The notes beneath the pieces were generated by a model, which saw only the letters and a program-made list of their open reading frames with translations, had not been told where the DNA came from and ran no database searches. The position numbers and the translations under genes are program-made. A DNA stretch of 64,000 nucleotides from Cytophagaceae bacterium. Its GTDB lineage: Bacteria; Bacteroidota; Bacteroidia; Flavobacteriales; Flavobacteriaceae. Shown here piece after piece: positions 26,367 through 34,700 of this stretch; the stretch's first letter is position 1, and every line of letters begins with the position of its first letter. The stretch spans positions 21,431 through 85,430 of the forward strand of contig PALD01000035.1 of NCBI GenBank assembly GCA_002710685.1, given 5' to 3'.

Positions 26367-27734
26367 ATGCGTGAAATCTTAATCATCGGCATTGGAAAAT
26401 CCACTCCCGCCCTCATAAAATACCTGGTCAAGAACGCAGTAAAAGAGCAGCTCAACATCACCCTGGCCGATAAGGATTTGGCGCAAGCCAAAAAATTCTT
26501 GTCGCATGACCGTATCAAAACACGTGTTCTTGATGTATTTGAAAAAGCCAGCCGCGAGCAGGCCATTGCACAGGCTGACATCGTAGTAAGCATGTTGCCG
26601 GCGAGATTTCACATTGAGGTGGCAAAAACCTGTCTTGCCCTGGGTAAAAATCTCGTGACCGCAAGTTATGTAAGCAAGGAGATGCAGGGCCTGGACGAGG
26701 AGGCAAGGTCAAAAAACCTCATTTTCATGAACGAGTGCGGCCTTGACCCCGGCATCGACCACATGAGCGCCATGCAGGTCATCAACCGCATACGCGAAGC
26801 AGGCGGTGAGGTTATCCTCTTTGAGTCCTTTTGTGGTGGCCTGGTGGCCCCTGAAAGCGATAACAACCTCTGGAACTATAAATTTACCTGGAACCCGCGT
26901 AATGTAGTGCTGGCCGGTCAAGGCGGTGCGGCCGAGTTTATCCAGGAAGGAACATATAAATACATTCCATATCATCGATTATTCAGGCGAACTGAGTTTC
27001 TGGATGTGGAAGAATATGGGCGGTTTGAAGCGTATGCCAATAGGAATTCGCTGCACTACCGCAGTATTTATGGTCTTGACGACGTCCTTACGCTTTACCG
27101 CGGCACCATGCGCCGTGTGGGGTTCAGCAAGGCATGGAACGTCTTTGTACAGCTGGGCATGACAGATGACAGCTACACCTTACAGGATACGGAAACCATG
27201 AGCTACCGTGAGTTTACTAATTTATTCTTGCCCTATTCTCCCACAGACTCAGTAGAGCTGAAGCTGCGCCACAACCTCAAGGTTGACCAGGATGATTTAC
27301 TGTGGGACAAGCTGCTGGAGCTTGATATTTTCAATAGTGGTAAAAAGATTGCTTTGGCACAAGCCACACCGGCACAGTGCCTGCAAAAAATCCTGGAAGA
27401 TAAATGGACATTGCAACCGGATGATAAAGACATGATCGTGATGTATCATAAGTTTGGCTACACGCTCAATGGCGAAAAGAAACAAATAGACGCCACCATG
27501 GTCTGCGTGGGGGAAAATCAAGTGGATACAGCCATGGCAAAAACGGTGGGATTGCCCCTCGCCATGGCAACGCTGGCAATCCTGAATGATGAAATCACAA
27601 CCCCTGGGGTACAAATACCCATTGCAAAAGAAGTCTATGCACCCATATTGAAACAACTTGAGCAAGAAGGCATAATCTTTAAGGAATATGAGGTCCCCTA
27701 CATGGGGTACAACCCAAACAATGTCGCGGGTTAG
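26367..27734 (+). CDS. Saccharopine dehydrogenase family protein (probable lysine catabolism)
   Basis: This protein has 455 residues from ATG 26367 (MREILIIGIGKSTPALI). The N-terminal Rossmann fold, the cysteine- and glycine-rich NECGLDPGIDHMSAMQVI and SFCGGLVAPESDNNLWNYKFTWNPRN match the glutamate-forming saccharopine dehydrogenases (Lys9/AASS C-terminal type). In bacteria with glutaryl-CoA dehydrogenase, also in this window, this reaction converts saccharopine to aminoadipate semialdehyde during lysine breakdown. An Lrp/AsnC regulator follows after 48 bases, which fits amino-acid-responsive control. Direction of the reaction in vivo is inferred. Confidence 0.83.
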   Translation: MREILIIGIGKSTPALIKYLVKNAVKEQLNITLADKDLAQAKKFLSHDRIKTRVLDVFEKASREQAIAQADIVVSMLPARFHIEVAKTCLALGKNLVTASYVSKEMQGLDEEARSKNLIFMNECGLDPGIDHMSAMQVINRIREAGGEVILFESFCGGLVAPESDNNLWNYKFTWNPRNVVLAGQGGAAEFIQEGTYKYIPYHRLFRRTEFLDVEEYGRFEAYANRNSLHYRSIYGLDDVLTLYRGTMRRVGFSKAWNVFVQLGMTDDSYTLQDTETMSYREFTNLFLPYSPTDSVELKLRHNLKVDQDDLLWDKLLELDIFNSGKKIALAQATPAQCLQKILEDKWTLQPDDKDMIVMYHKFGYTLNGEKKQIDATMVCVGENQVDTAMAKTVGLPLAMATLAILNDEITTPGVQIPIAKEVYAPILKQLEQEGIIFKEYEVPYMGYNPNNVAG

Positions 27735-27782
27735 TTTATTTTATAAAGGTTTTGAGCTATTTTTGGTTAAAACCTGAAACCT

Positions 27783-28253
27783 ATGAAGGTCGTAAACCAG
27801 CAAATAGAAATCGATGGGATTGACAAGATCATCCTGCGCCAGCTCATGGAGGATGCCCGCAAGCCCATCCTGGAAATCGCCAGAAAAGTGGGCATTTCCG
27901 GAGCTGCGATTCATCAACGCCTGCGCAAGCTAGAAAAAAGCGGACTCATTGCCGGCTCCCGCGTGATCATCGACCCTAAAGTCCTGGGTTATTCTACCAT
28001 GGCATTTATAGGTATTTACCTGGACAGGGCCATGAGCAACCCTAAAGCGGTCAAGCAGCTCCAGGACATCCCAGAGGTTATCGAGTGCCACTACACCACG
28101 GGAAACTGGTCTATCTTCATCAAAATCTTGTGTCAAAACAACGAGCACCTCATGCACCTGCTCAACAAGAAAATCCAGGCCATTGAGGGGGTCTCCCGCA
28201 CGGAGACCTTTATCTCCCTCAACCAGCAGATAGAACGTCAAATCCAGGTATAG
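27783..28253 (+). CDS. Lrp/AsnC family transcriptional regulator
   Basis: This 156-residue protein has an N-terminal winged HTH (DGIDKIILRQLMEDARKPI, then ISGAAIHQRLRKLEKSGLI) and a C-terminal RAM ligand-binding domain (TMAFIGIYLDRA, ECHYTTGNWSIFIKI). These regulators bind amino acids as octamers. Its place just after the saccharopine dehydrogenase suggests that lysine or a breakdown product is the effector; this is inference. Confidence 0.88.
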   Translation: MKVVNQQIEIDGIDKIILRQLMEDARKPILEIARKVGISGAAIHQRLRKLEKSGLIAGSRVIIDPKVLGYSTMAFIGIYLDRAMSNPKAVKQLQDIPEVIECHYTTGNWSIFIKILCQNNEHLMHLLNKKIQAIEGVSRTETFISLNQQIERQIQV

Positions 28254-28276
28254 CCACAGATCAAACCATCTCGAAC

Positions 28277-29557
28277 ATGAAAAAAATACTACTTCCACTC
28301 GCCTGCCTCCTTGCAATCCACATCCAGGCTCAAAAGCTTTCGCGAAAGGAAAAGCAAATCATACAATTTGTAGAACAAAACCATGCTGCCTCAGTGGACT
28401 TCCTGGAAAAAGTGGTCAACATCAACAGTGGCACCATGAATTTTGATGGGGTCAAGCGCGTGGGAGACGCTTTCGCGGAAGCGTATCAAGAAATAGGCTT
28501 TGACACGACATGGATGGATATGAGCGCCGCCGGAAGGTCTGGTCATCTATTTGCATCCATTGACGGCGACAAGGGCAAAAAAATCTTGCTCATAGGGCAC
28601 CTGGACACCGTGTTTGAAGAAGACAGTCCGTTTCAAACTTTTAAGGTGCAAGACACCATTGCATACGGCCCAGGCACCAACGACATGAAGGGCGGCGATG
28701 TCATCATGTTATATGCTCTCAAGGCATTGCAACAGGCGGGCGCATTAAAAGACCGCCAGGTTATTGCTGCATACACTGGTGATGAAGAAAGCACCGGTAG
28801 CCCGTTGATGACCACGCGACAACCCTTGATTGATGCTGCCAAAAAAAGTGACATTGCTCTGGGTTTTGAGACCGCAACGGGATTTGACTATGCCACCGTG
28901 GCCCGCCGGGGTTCAAGTGGCTGGACGGTTGAGGTAACGGCCAAACGTGCACATTCCTCAGGGATTTTTAGTGATTATGTGGGTGCGGGTGCCGTTTTTG
29001 AGATGTCCAGGATCCTGAATGGTTTTTATGAGGATGTGCGCGGTGAAGAATTTTTGACCTTCAACCCGGGAGTGCTTCTGGGCGGCACCCAAATAGATTT
29101 TGATGCAGAGCACAGCAAGGGGACGGCTTTTGGCAAGAGCAATGTGGTGGCGCAAACAGCCGTGGTCAAAGGGGGATTACGCTTTATAACCGAAGAACAA
29201 AAGGACAGCGCACGCGAAAAGATGAAAGCCATCGTGGCGCAAAACCTCCCCAAGACCTCAGCAACCATAACCTTTACCGATTCATATCCCGCCATGCCAC
29301 CCACAGCGGGAAACCAGGCCCTGCTGGAGGAACTCAATACTGTCAGCATAGACCTAGGCCAGGGTGGAGTTAAGGCATATGACCCGGGAAGACGCGGTGC
29401 TGCAGATGTTTCCTTTATCGCACAGTATGTTGATGCCCTTGACGGACTGGGCTCCATGGGCAGTGGCTCACACACGCCCGAAGAAACCGTTGACCTACGC
29501 ACCTTTAAGGACCTGACCAAAAGAACGGCATTGTTAATTTATAGGTTGACGCGGTAA
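28277..29557 (+). CDS. M20 family zinc metallopeptidase, exported (carboxypeptidase G2-like)
   Basis: This 426-residue protein has a signal peptide (residues 1-18, ending IQAQ). Co-catalytic zinc ligands are in LIGHLDTVF, GTNDMKGGD, TGDEESTGS, LGFETATG and GSGSHTPEE, in the order of M20 peptidases. An inserted dimerisation domain lies near residues 200-310. It should hydrolyse peptides or N-acyl amino acids in the periplasm. Two near copies of the 14-bp palindrome (28336 and 28469) lie within the first 70 codons. Confidence 0.87.
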   Translation: MKKILLPLACLLAIHIQAQKLSRKEKQIIQFVEQNHAASVDFLEKVVNINSGTMNFDGVKRVGDAFAEAYQEIGFDTTWMDMSAAGRSGHLFASIDGDKGKKILLIGHLDTVFEEDSPFQTFKVQDTIAYGPGTNDMKGGDVIMLYALKALQQAGALKDRQVIAAYTGDEESTGSPLMTTRQPLIDAAKKSDIALGFETATGFDYATVARRGSSGWTVEVTAKRAHSSGIFSDYVGAGAVFEMSRILNGFYEDVRGEEFLTFNPGVLLGGTQIDFDAEHSKGTAFGKSNVVAQTAVVKGGLRFITEEQKDSAREKMKAIVAQNLPKTSATITFTDSYPAMPPTAGNQALLEELNTVSIDLGQGGVKAYDPGRRGAADVSFIAQYVDALDGLGSMGSGSHTPEETVDLRTFKDLTKRTALLIYRLTR

Positions 29558-29567
29558 TCTCAAGAAG

Positions 29568-30500
29568 GTGAATCATTCAAACCCTCGCATAAACAAGTTG
29601 ATAAGTATAGTGGTCATGCTGCTTTTAGGGTTATTTTCTTTTGGTCAAGAGTTTAAAAAAAATAAATACACACATCAACTGGAGCTACGGCATGACAATG
29701 ATTTTTTTGTCTTTCTGGACCAGTATTACACCTCTGGGCTGTATTTAACCTATCGCAAATCCCTCAATAAGGGTATTTTCTCAGAAAATGCTGAGCAAAT
29801 CTATTTTACCTTAGGGCAGGAAATCTACACCCCCAGTCAAAAAGAAACCATACAGACCAGCACTTTTGACAGGCCCTACGCGGGGTTTTTAGGCTTACAT
29901 TCGGGTTGGTCAATGGTATGTAAAAATCAATTTTATGAGGCAAAACTGCTACTGGGATACACGGGAAAATTCAGTGGTGGCGGTGGTTTTCAACGATGGT
30001 ACCACAAAATGACGGGTTTTGATTCCCCGTTATGGGTCAAGGAACTCAACACCACGTTTCACACAAATTTGTATCTGGCCTACGCCAAAGAATATATGGC
30101 TCCCTTTGGCGCAAGCCTAGCCATACAACCCACACTTGCTGCTGGTTCTCGTGATATTTATGCCGAAAATGGTGTTGCACTTTTTCTGGGCACAAGAAAT
30201 ACAATGCAAAAAAGTAACGCATATCACCGCTGGGGCGGTGCTGATGACGAACTATTTGTCACCATAAACCTTGCTTACCGCTATGTTTTTTACAACGGCC
30301 TCATAGAAGGTAATCTTTTTGGAGATGATTCTCGTGTGTTGAGAACCCCAGAAGAGAGCGTTTTTAAAGCCGGAATAGACCTCAACCATCAGCATAAACG
30401 CAACAGCTATCATGTGGGCGTACGTTTTAACACTAAAGAGACTCCACGAGCAAAAGCGCATGCTTATGTGCAAGTTGCTTATGCGTATGCTTTTAAATAA
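29568..30500 (+). CDS. LpxR-like lipid A deacylase (DUF2219) outer membrane protein
   Basis: This 310-residue protein has a signal peptide (about 1-26, ending FSFGQ). The mature start HQLELRHDNDFFVFLDQYYTSGLYLTYR has the LpxR pattern of Asn-Asp followed by D-x2-YTxG; LpxR removes the 3' acyloxyacyl group of lipid A in the outer membrane. The remaining sequence is beta-barrel-like and ends in an aromatic-rich strand (QVAYAYAFK). It starts ten bases after the M20 peptidase gene. Substrate is inferred from family. Confidence 0.8.
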   Translation: MNHSNPRINKLISIVVMLLLGLFSFGQEFKKNKYTHQLELRHDNDFFVFLDQYYTSGLYLTYRKSLNKGIFSENAEQIYFTLGQEIYTPSQKETIQTSTFDRPYAGFLGLHSGWSMVCKNQFYEAKLLLGYTGKFSGGGGFQRWYHKMTGFDSPLWVKELNTTFHTNLYLAYAKEYMAPFGASLAIQPTLAAGSRDIYAENGVALFLGTRNTMQKSNAYHRWGGADDELFVTINLAYRYVFYNGLIEGNLFGDDSRVLRTPEESVFKAGIDLNHQHKRNSYHVGVRFNTKETPRAKAHAYVQVAYAYAFK

Positions 30501-30502
30501 AA

Positions 30503-30525
30503 AAGCCAGACGGATCGCCTGGCTT
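30503..30525. terminator. Bidirectional terminator between lpxR-like and zinc protease genes
   Basis: AAGCCAG (30503-30509) pairs with CTGGCTT (30519-30525), flanked by A/T runs on both sides. The genes on either side converge here. Confidence 0.6.
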
Positions 30526-30547
30526 ATATACTTTATTCAATATCTAC

Positions 30548-31255
30548 TTACCTCCTACTTCCCAAGATCTGCAATGCAAAATATAGTAAGGTAGCTAATG
30601 AACCCAAGGCTGCAACCACATAGGTTCTTGCCGCCCATTTCAGGGCATCTTTCGCTCCGTCATGTTCCTGCTGGGTCAACATGCGCGAACTCTCCAGCCA
30701 GGCCAGTGCGCGGTTGCTCGCATCATATTCCACCGGAAGGGTGATAAAAGCAAACAACGTACCCATGGCATATAAGCACAGGCCTATAATCGAAACTATC
30801 ATCCCAAAACCGGTCATCGCCATCAATATGATACCCCCCATGATCACAAACATGGACATGCGCGATGCCACGCTCACCACGGGAACCAATTTAGAACGCA
30901 TGGTCAGCCAGGAATAGGCCTTGGCATGTTGCACGGCATGGCCACACTCGTGCGCTGCGACTGCCGCTGCGGCCGCATTGCGCTGGTGGTAGACGCCCTC
31001 GCTGAGGTTTACGGTCTTTTTTTGCGGGTTGTAATGATCGGTGAGCTGGCCAGCCACTGAAATCACCTTCACATCATTGATCCCGTTATCATGCAGCATC
31101 TTCTCGGCAATCTCTGCGCCGCTCATGCCGTTTTGTAAATGCATTTTTGAGTAGTGCTTAAACTTGCTCTTAAGCTTGTTGCTCACGGCCCAACTGATCA
31201 AGGCAATCAGGCCCACAAGGATGTAATATCCCATATATCCTCCTCCTAACATCAT
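30548..31255 (-). CDS. YugP-type membrane zinc metallopeptidase
   Basis: This 235-residue protein has an N-terminal transmembrane helix, a catalytic HECGHAVQH (HExxH) near residue 100 and two or three hydrophobic helices (GGIILMAMTGFGMIVSIIGL, then TYVVAALGSLATLLYFAL). It matches the YugP/DUF neutral zinc metallopeptidase family. It is probably an inner membrane protease with its active site near the membrane face; natural substrates are unknown. Confidence 0.87.
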   Translation of the reverse strand: MMLGGGYMGYYILVGLIALISWAVSNKLKSKFKHYSKMHLQNGMSGAEIAEKMLHDNGINDVKVISVAGQLTDHYNPQKKTVNLSEGVYHQRNAAAAAVAAHECGHAVQHAKAYSWLTMRSKLVPVVSVASRMSMFVIMGGIILMAMTGFGMIVSIIGLCLYAMGTLFAFITLPVEYDASNRALAWLESSRMLTQQEHDGAKDALKWAARTYVVAALGSLATLLYFALQILGSRR

Positions 31256-31420
31256 AATTATGTTCTTTTGAGTTTAAAGTTACGACAGATAAAAATCAAA
31301 AAGCAAGCCGAAAATCACTTCTGCCGTTTTGACGTTATTTTTTCGGCTTTCGCCAAAACCACTCCTGCGTCATTCTGGGCCTATAGATATCGTGACTCAT
31401 CAGAAATCCTGCTCTAGTGA

Positions 31421-31517
31421 GACCCTGAATCAAGTTCAGGGTGACGCTAATTTTCGTCATTCCTTGCTTGACAAGGAATCTCATAATGCTTTTTCAATTT
31501 CTGGATAGATTTGCCAA
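31421..31517. repeat. 97-bp composite palindromic repeat, copy 1
   Basis: Copy 1 is 97 bases long and differs from copy 2 (31583-31679) at four positions. It contains two hairpins: CCCTGAATCAAGTTCAGGG and TTCCTTGCTTGACAAGGAA, joined by TGACG...CGTCA. The stretch from 31256 to 31700 holds only this repeat array and no gene. The same 60-bp core occurs in frame inside leuS at 33153-33213. Confidence 0.85.
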
Positions 31518-31563
31518 AGACAGTCAGGTAAGTTCAGGATGGGGCTCATTCCCGTCATTCCAT

Positions 31564-31579
31564 CCCGATAGTTATCGGG
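31564..31579. repeat. Short palindrome between the two 97-bp copies
   Basis: CCCGATA and TATCGGG flank a GT centre, forming a 7-bp stem. It is of the same style as the hairpins in the flanking repeats (the CCCTGAA-type stems) and probably a truncated relative. Confidence 0.5.
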
Positions 31580-31582
31580 CAT

Positions 31583-31679
31583 GACCCTGAATCAAGTTCA
31601 GGGTGACGCTAATCTTCGTCATTCCTTGCTTGACAAGGAATCTCCTAATACTTTTTCAATTTCTGGATAGATTCGCCAA
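31583..31679. repeat. 97-bp composite palindromic repeat, copy 2
   Basis: This is a direct repeat of 31421-31517 with 93 of 97 identical positions. Two stems (CCCTGAA/TTCAGGG and TTCCTTG/CAAGGAA) are intact in both copies, suggesting the structure is conserved or the duplication is recent. Confidence 0.85.
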
Positions 31680-31700
31680 TGGCGGACACTCGAAGTGACA

Positions 31701-31737
31701 AAAAAAGCTCCTTCCCAACTAGGAAAAGAGCTTTTTT
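31701..31737. terminator. Terminator downstream of leuS
   Basis: AAAAAAGCTC (31701-31710) pairs with GAGCTTTTTT (31728-31737), with a second small stem (TTCC/GGAA) in the loop. The U-run works in both directions; the nearest gene end is leuS on the minus strand. Confidence 0.75.
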
Positions 31738-31758
31738 AAAATTATACCCTAAGTGGGT

Positions 31759-34700
31759 TTACCCCACAATATTCACGATTTTGCCCGGTACAACAATCAC
31801 CTTTTTAGGGGTGCGCCCTTCAAGATATTGTTGTGTTTTCTCATCAGCGAGGACGGCCTTTTCTATTTCGTCTTTAGACAGATCAAGCGGAAGCTCCATT
31901 TTAAAACGCATCTTTCCGTTAAAGGAAATAGGATATTCCTTGCTGCTCTCTACCAAATATTTGCCATCAAAAACTGGGAAAGGCGCCGTAGCAACAGACT
32001 CGTAATTACCCAATAATGACCAAAGCTCCTCAGCGATATGTGGCGCATAAGGCGAGATCAAAACAGCAAGCGGTTCTAGCACTTCGCGGCTATTGCACTT
32101 TTGGGCGGTGAGTTCGTTAACCGCGATCATAAACGTAGAAACCGAGGTATTAAAACTAAAGTTCTCGATATCTTCCTCAACCTTTTTAATGGTCTTATGC
32201 AGCGTTTTCATGCTGTCTTTTGAGGCTGGAGTTTCGCTTACGCTGAAAACTTCTCCCTCATGGTACAGCTTCCATAGTTTTTTAAGGAAAGAATGCACAC
32301 CGGTAATACCAGCGGTGTTCCAAGGTTTTGCCTGCTCTAGCGGCCCCAGGAACATCTCATACATTCTCAATGTATCTGCACCATAGTCTTCACAAATGTC
32401 ATCTGGATTAACGACATTATATTTAGACTTTGACATTTTTTCTACTTCGCGAGAAACCTTTACTCGACAGTTTTCAACTAAAGAATTCGGATAGATAATA
32501 TTTAAAGAATCATCAACAAAAATAGAACTCTTAAGCTCCTTTCGCCAATTCCTAAACTTAAACAAATCAAGAAAGTTCGATGAATTCACAAAGCTGACAT
32601 CGACATGAAATCCTCTTCCTCTAGAAAGAACTTTAATACCCAAATTTTTAATCCCTAAATCCTTTTCAATTTGTTTCGAATACCATCTTTCAAGTTCTTC
32701 TATCTTCTTTTTCAAATCTTCCGTGAAATTATCATCTGTATATTTTGGAAGAAGATCACTAGATAAAAATAGTGGTAACATAGATATATAATCGGATACT
32801 TTTGCCGCCTCATCCCAACTAACCTGAGAGTCATCATATTCAACGAAAACTTGGTGAGCAAAAGCACTATCCCCCAGAATCATCCCCTGATTGATAAGCT
32901 TTTTAAATGGTTCGTCAACAGGTGCGAGTCCGCGGTCTTTTAAGAATTTAACCCAGAAACGGCTGTACAATAAGTGACCGGTAGCATGCTCGCTTCCACC
33001 GATGTATAGATCCACATTCTGCCAGTAGTCTAGCGCTTCTTCTGATGCAAAAACTTCATCACGTTGTGCATCTTCCATATATCTAAAGAAATACCAACTG
33101 CTTCCTGCCCACCCTGGCATGGTGTTTAACTCTAATGGGTAGACACCCTCATGAGATTCCGAGTCAAGCTCGGAATGACGTTGCGTTTCGTCATGCTGAA
33201 CTTGATTCAGCATCTTATTAGGTACAACTTTATTCTGCTTTGTATCCCACGCCCAAACGTCAGCACGGCCCAAGGGCGGCTCACCTTCTTCGGTAGGTAA
33301 ATATTTTTCAACTTCTGGCAAGTGCAACGGCAAATGCTCTAGCGCAATCATCTGCGGCATGCCATCCACATAATACACCGGGAACGGCTCGCCCCAATAG
33401 CGCTGGCGGCTAAATACCGCATCACGCAGCCGGTAGTTGATCTTTCCTTTTCCATAGCCTTGCTTTTCAAGCTCAGCGATAACACGGGTCATGGCTTCCG
33501 CGTAAGCGAGACCATTTAAAAAATCAGAATCAGTAAGTTTTGTAGCATCTTTTGCTGCATACGCCTCCTCTGAAATATCAACATCTGCAAAAATGTTCTT
33601 TATGGGAATATTGAAATGCTTGGCAAAATCATAATCACGCTGGTCGCCACAAGGTACCGCCATCACCGCGCCCGTACCATAACCGGCCAGCACATAATCA
33701 CCTATCCAGATGGGGATGGGCTCTTTAGTGAATGGATGCTCTGCATACGCGCCGGTAAACGCTCCGCTTATGGTCTTAACGTCTGCCATACGCTCGCGTT
33801 CGCTGCGTTTAGACGTCGCATCGACATACGCGTCGATCTCTGCTTTTTGCTCTGGCGTGGTGATCTTTGCCACCAACTCATGCTCTGGTGCTAGCGTCAT
33901 GAACGTTACTCCAAAAATGGTGTCCGGACGCGTGGTGAACACTTCGATATAATCCCCACCTAAATCCTCCCCTAAGGGGAGGACCTCACGCTCCTCTAAT
34001 GCTTTTTCAATATTATTTAGAACTTCTTCTACATCCCCAGTGATATCTTCATTTCTAAACCTAAGAACTTGGTAACCCAAATCATTTAGAATAGCAGTAC
34101 GAGCTTCATCTGCCTCAACTTGTTGATCATGAATAGGACCATCAACTTCAACTACTAACTTCTTTGATAGACATACAAAATCAACTGTAAAATCATCAAT
34201 CAAGTGCTGTCTTCTAAACTTATATCCTAGACTCTTTCCTCGTAATTCTTGCCAAAGAATATCTTCTTCCGCTGTTGGAGCTTTTCTCATTTCCTTTGCT
34301 CTTTCAATAAGCAAATGAGAATTATTACCACCCGTTAAATATCCAGGGCGATTTCCTTCCCCTTTGGGGAAGGTTAGGATGGGGAACTTCACCGAGGCTC
34401 CTTTACTCCTCCCTATCCAATTCGTTTGTGAATCCTTAAGTGGCTGCGGCCAGTCTATCGTATCAAGACCATCAAGCAAACGCTGTGCATAAGCCGTGAT
34501 GCGCATGCTCCACTGCGTCATTTTCTTGCGCACCACCGGATGCCCACCACGTTCAGAAACTCCGTTTACGATCTCATCATTGGCAAGCACGGTTCCCAGT
34601 GCAGGACACCAGTTTACCTCAGTTTCTGCGAGGTAGGTCAATCTATATTTTAGGAGAATTTCTTGTTTTTCTTTATCAGAAAAGGCATTCCACGCTTCCG

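Noticed and set aside
26294..26593. N-terminal extension of the DUF423 protein
   Set aside because: The extra 100 codons are antisense to the saccharopine dehydrogenase gene and lack any homology to the family.
31421..31679. CRISPR array
   Set aside because: There are only two long copies with internal hairpins and a single 65-base gap; no short regular repeats with varied spacers. No CRISPR array was seen anywhere in the window.
33954..34384. Intein in LeuRS
   Set aside because: There is no Cys/Ser at the first position, no His-Asn end and no Hint-fold motifs; the domain is DUF559 with inverted-repeat ends.
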